Origin: Myceligenerans salitolerans
Lineage (GTDB): Bacteria; Actinomycetota; Actinomycetes; Actinomycetales; Cellulomonadaceae
Length of the DNA: 64,000 bases
Reading direction: 5' to 3'
NCBI RefSeq assembly: GCF_017349295.1
Contig: NZ_JAFMPK010000047.1
Coordinates: 731,527 to 795,526, forward strand
Shown here: piece after piece, positions 62,406 to 64,000 of the stretch
Layout: the number at the start of each line of letters is the position of its first letter
Numbering within the stretch: position 1 is the first letter of the stretch
The notes under the pieces: generated by a model
What the model saw: only the letters and a program-made list of their open reading frames with translations
The model's database searches: none
Told to the model about the DNA's origin: nothing
Translations under genes and position numbers: made by a program

Positions 62406-64000
62406 TCACAGGTCCCGGCACTGTCCGAACTGGCGGCCGGTGACGGTGTTCGGCGAGCCGTTGTCCGTCGGCTCCGGGTCGTTGCGGTAGCAGGCCAGTG
62501 GTCCGGTGATCCGGTTGTCGCCGATCACCGGGCCCTCCGAGCGCGTCACGGTGACGGGCCCGGTCACCCGGTTGCCCGCACAGTTCGCGGCCGGGTCACC
62601 GATCGTCACCCCGGAGCTGCTGGTGACGGTCAGCGTGCCGGTGACACGCGAGTCGCACACCCGCACCTCGGACGCGCCGTCGGCACGGACCAGGGCCACG
62701 ATCTTCGAGTCGGTCACCCGCAGCCCCGCGCCGTCGGACACGGAGACCCTGCCCAGCACCGTCGCGTCGTCGACGCAGGTCGTGCCCTCGGTGACCGAGA
62801 TTCTGCCGAGGTGGCGGCCGGTGATCACCTCGTCGCACGGCGCCAGGCCCGTCACGGCGACGTCGGCCGACGCCTCGGCGGGCGCGTCGAACGGGTCGGA
62901 CGTGACGTGCTCGGCGGTGTTGGTGTAGGTGCCGGTGATCGCGTCCGGATCGACCGTCACGTCGTACGACAGGGTGACCGGCTCGACGCTCGGTCCGGCG
63001 TAGTCGAGGCAGATGCTGCCGCCCTCGGCCACGGCGACCGACGGGTCACCAGCGTTCACGACGGCGGTGCCGAGCGTGCCCGCGAGGTTCTCGATCCCGA
63101 TCGTGGCCAGGCCGGGCAGCGTGCCCAGCTCGCCGTACTCGAAGGTGATCTCCGGCCGGTCGTCCGCCACCGAGTTGTAGATCCAGGCCTGGAACTTCCC
63201 GACGGAGTTGGACAGGTCGGCCGGGTCGGCACCGTACGGCAGCGGGTCGTCCCACTGCACCACGGCGACCTCGCCACCGGACGTGGCCAGCCGCACGCCG
63301 CGGTCGTTCGCCAGCGAGAGCTCCAGGTCGGACCACAGCGGCGCGATCACGCCGTTCGGTGCGGCCGAGGCGGGCACCGCCTGGGGCTCCCAGGGGCTGC
63401 CGCCGTAGCCACCCGCGACGGTGATCAGGCCGTCGTCGGACACCGTCAGGTTCTGCGCCTGGTCGGAGTAGTGGGAGAACGGGCCGATGTTCGAGAACGC
63501 GTTCACCGCCGCGCTGTCTCCGTCGAGCGAGCTGAACCCGACGCCCACCGCACCGAGGTCGACGAACCCCGACCACGCGGCGCACTGCGGGTCGGTCGCC
63601 GGCGTCGAGGCCTCGTACGCGCCCGCGACGCCCACCGACGTCGGCATCTCGACCTCCCACGTGATGGTCTGCCCGTCGACCACGCCCCCGCCGGTCACCG
63701 ACTCCGGGTCGATGGTCAGGCCGTCGGGCACGGTGTCGGTGACGGTGTAGGTGAGGTCCTCCGGCGTCACGTTGGGCGCCACCGTGAGGTCGTACCCGAT
63801 CGTCTCGCCGATCGAGGCGGAGTCCGTCGACGCGGCCTTGGTCACGTCGTCGGCCGCACGGGTCAGCCGGACCGGGATCTCGCCGATGTCGCCGGGCGTC
63901 TCCGGCGAGCTGCCGAGCACGACCGTACCGAAGAAGAGGTCGCCCTCCTGCGCGTCGGGCAGGTCCCAGTGGACGCGCACGTCGTACGGCTCACCCACCG
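62406..64000 (-). CDS. Large surface/adhesin-like protein, N-terminus beyond window
   Basis: At least 530 residues; the 5' end is off the right edge. The visible part has a DUF11-like isopeptide-type repeat (TIGYDLTVAPNVTPEDLTYT then VTDTVPDGLTIDP near its start). A long beta-rich region follows, rich in Asp/Asn/Gly, and then a right-handed-helix-like Val/Thr repeat (VLGRVSVSDG, VTGTLTVTSS, VTGPVTVTRS) near the end. This suggests a cell-surface protein; a subtilisin-type protease with such tails is one possibility, but no catalytic domain is in view. Confidence 0.7.
   Translation of the reverse strand, partial: VGEPYDVRVHWDLPDAQEGDLFFGTVVLGSSPETPGDIGEIPVRLTRAADDVTKAASTDSASIGETIGYDLTVAPNVTPEDLTYTVTDTVPDGLTIDPESVTGGGVVDGQTITWEVEMPTSVGVAGAYEASTPATDPQCAAWSGFVDLGAVGVGFSSLDGDSAAVNAFSNIGPFSHYSDQAQNLTVSDDGLITVAGGYGGSPWEPQAVPASAAPNGVIAPLWSDLELSLANDRGVRLATSGGEVAVVQWDDPLPYGADPADLSNSVGKFQAWIYNSVADDRPEITFEYGELGTLPGLATIGIENLAGTLGTAVVNAGDPSVAVAEGGSICLDYAGPSVEPVTLSYDVTVDPDAITGTYTNTAEHVTSDPFDAPAEASADVAVTGLAPCDEVITGRHLGRISVTEGTTCVDDATVLGRVSVSDGAGLRVTDSKIVALVRADGASEVRVCDSRVTGTLTVTSSSGVTIGDPAANCAGNRVTGPVTVTRSEGPVIGDNRITGPLACYRNDPEPTDNGSPNTVTGRQFGQCRDL

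Overview
This is a high-GC actinobacterial chromosome segment. GC-rich codon use, GTG starts, strong GGAGG ribosome sites, a GH81 beta-1,3-glucanase behind a CebR-like operator, a DosR/DosS dormancy cluster and an ANTAR regulator together suggest a soil or gut Micrococcales, perhaps of the Promicromonosporaceae/Cellulomonadaceae type. That placement is inferred from gene content; no rRNA or housekeeping marker is present.

The left part (about 1-36.7 kb) looks like a genomic island. It opens with a type I restriction-modification operon on the minus strand (hsdM-hsdS-hsdR, hsdR running off the left edge). Defence-like orphans follow: a protein with a possible D..QxK nuclease core, and a two-gene unit containing a DUF4365-type protein. 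A plasmid-type MobF relaxase/helicase comes next. From 12.7 to 29.6 kb the content becomes metabolic: HD and HAD phosphohydrolases, two tandem XRE regulators with PLD-like C-termini, Nudix hydrolases and small-molecule kinases. At its centre is a tightly overlapped plus-strand operon (16.3-23.3 kb): kinase, archaeal-type S-adenosylmethionine synthetase, second kinase, histidine phosphatase, complete seryl-tRNA synthetase, GT-B glycosyltransferase, and a small protein resembling the AlaRS catalytic core. I regard this operon as the best candidate for an undescribed biosynthetic or modification system. A divergent kinase/XRE-regulator pair and a HAD operon flank it. A GmrSD-type restriction enzyme with a C-terminal RAMA-like domain (30.3-32.4 kb), bracketed by 27-bp direct repeats, leads to an xis-int pair at 35.0-36.6 kb.

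From 36.7 to 43 kb is a scarred junction. It holds 100-bp direct repeats around an SDR gene, a truncated quinone-oxidoreductase remnant, an ECF sigma factor fused to an extracellular CAP domain, an IS256 transposase fragment abutting a 300-bp duplication of the upstream Nudix gene, an SGNH lipase, and a frameshifted response-regulator remnant.

From 43 to 49.8 kb is a DosR-type hypoxia/dormancy cluster (SDR, Acg-like nitroreductase, DoxX, DosR, DosS, tandem universal stress protein, GAF-ANTAR), with several GGGACC..GTCCC-like boxes in the promoters. The right part (50-64 kb) looks like ordinary chromosome: UdgX, a DUF1206 membrane protein, secreted GH81 glucanase, a guanidine exporter under a guanidine-III riboswitch, a YyaL-type thioredoxin-domain protein, TetR/DoxX, an HTH regulator divergent from a cupin/DUF4287 pair, a lipoprotein transglycosylase that seems to start at ATC, and a large surface protein running off the right edge.
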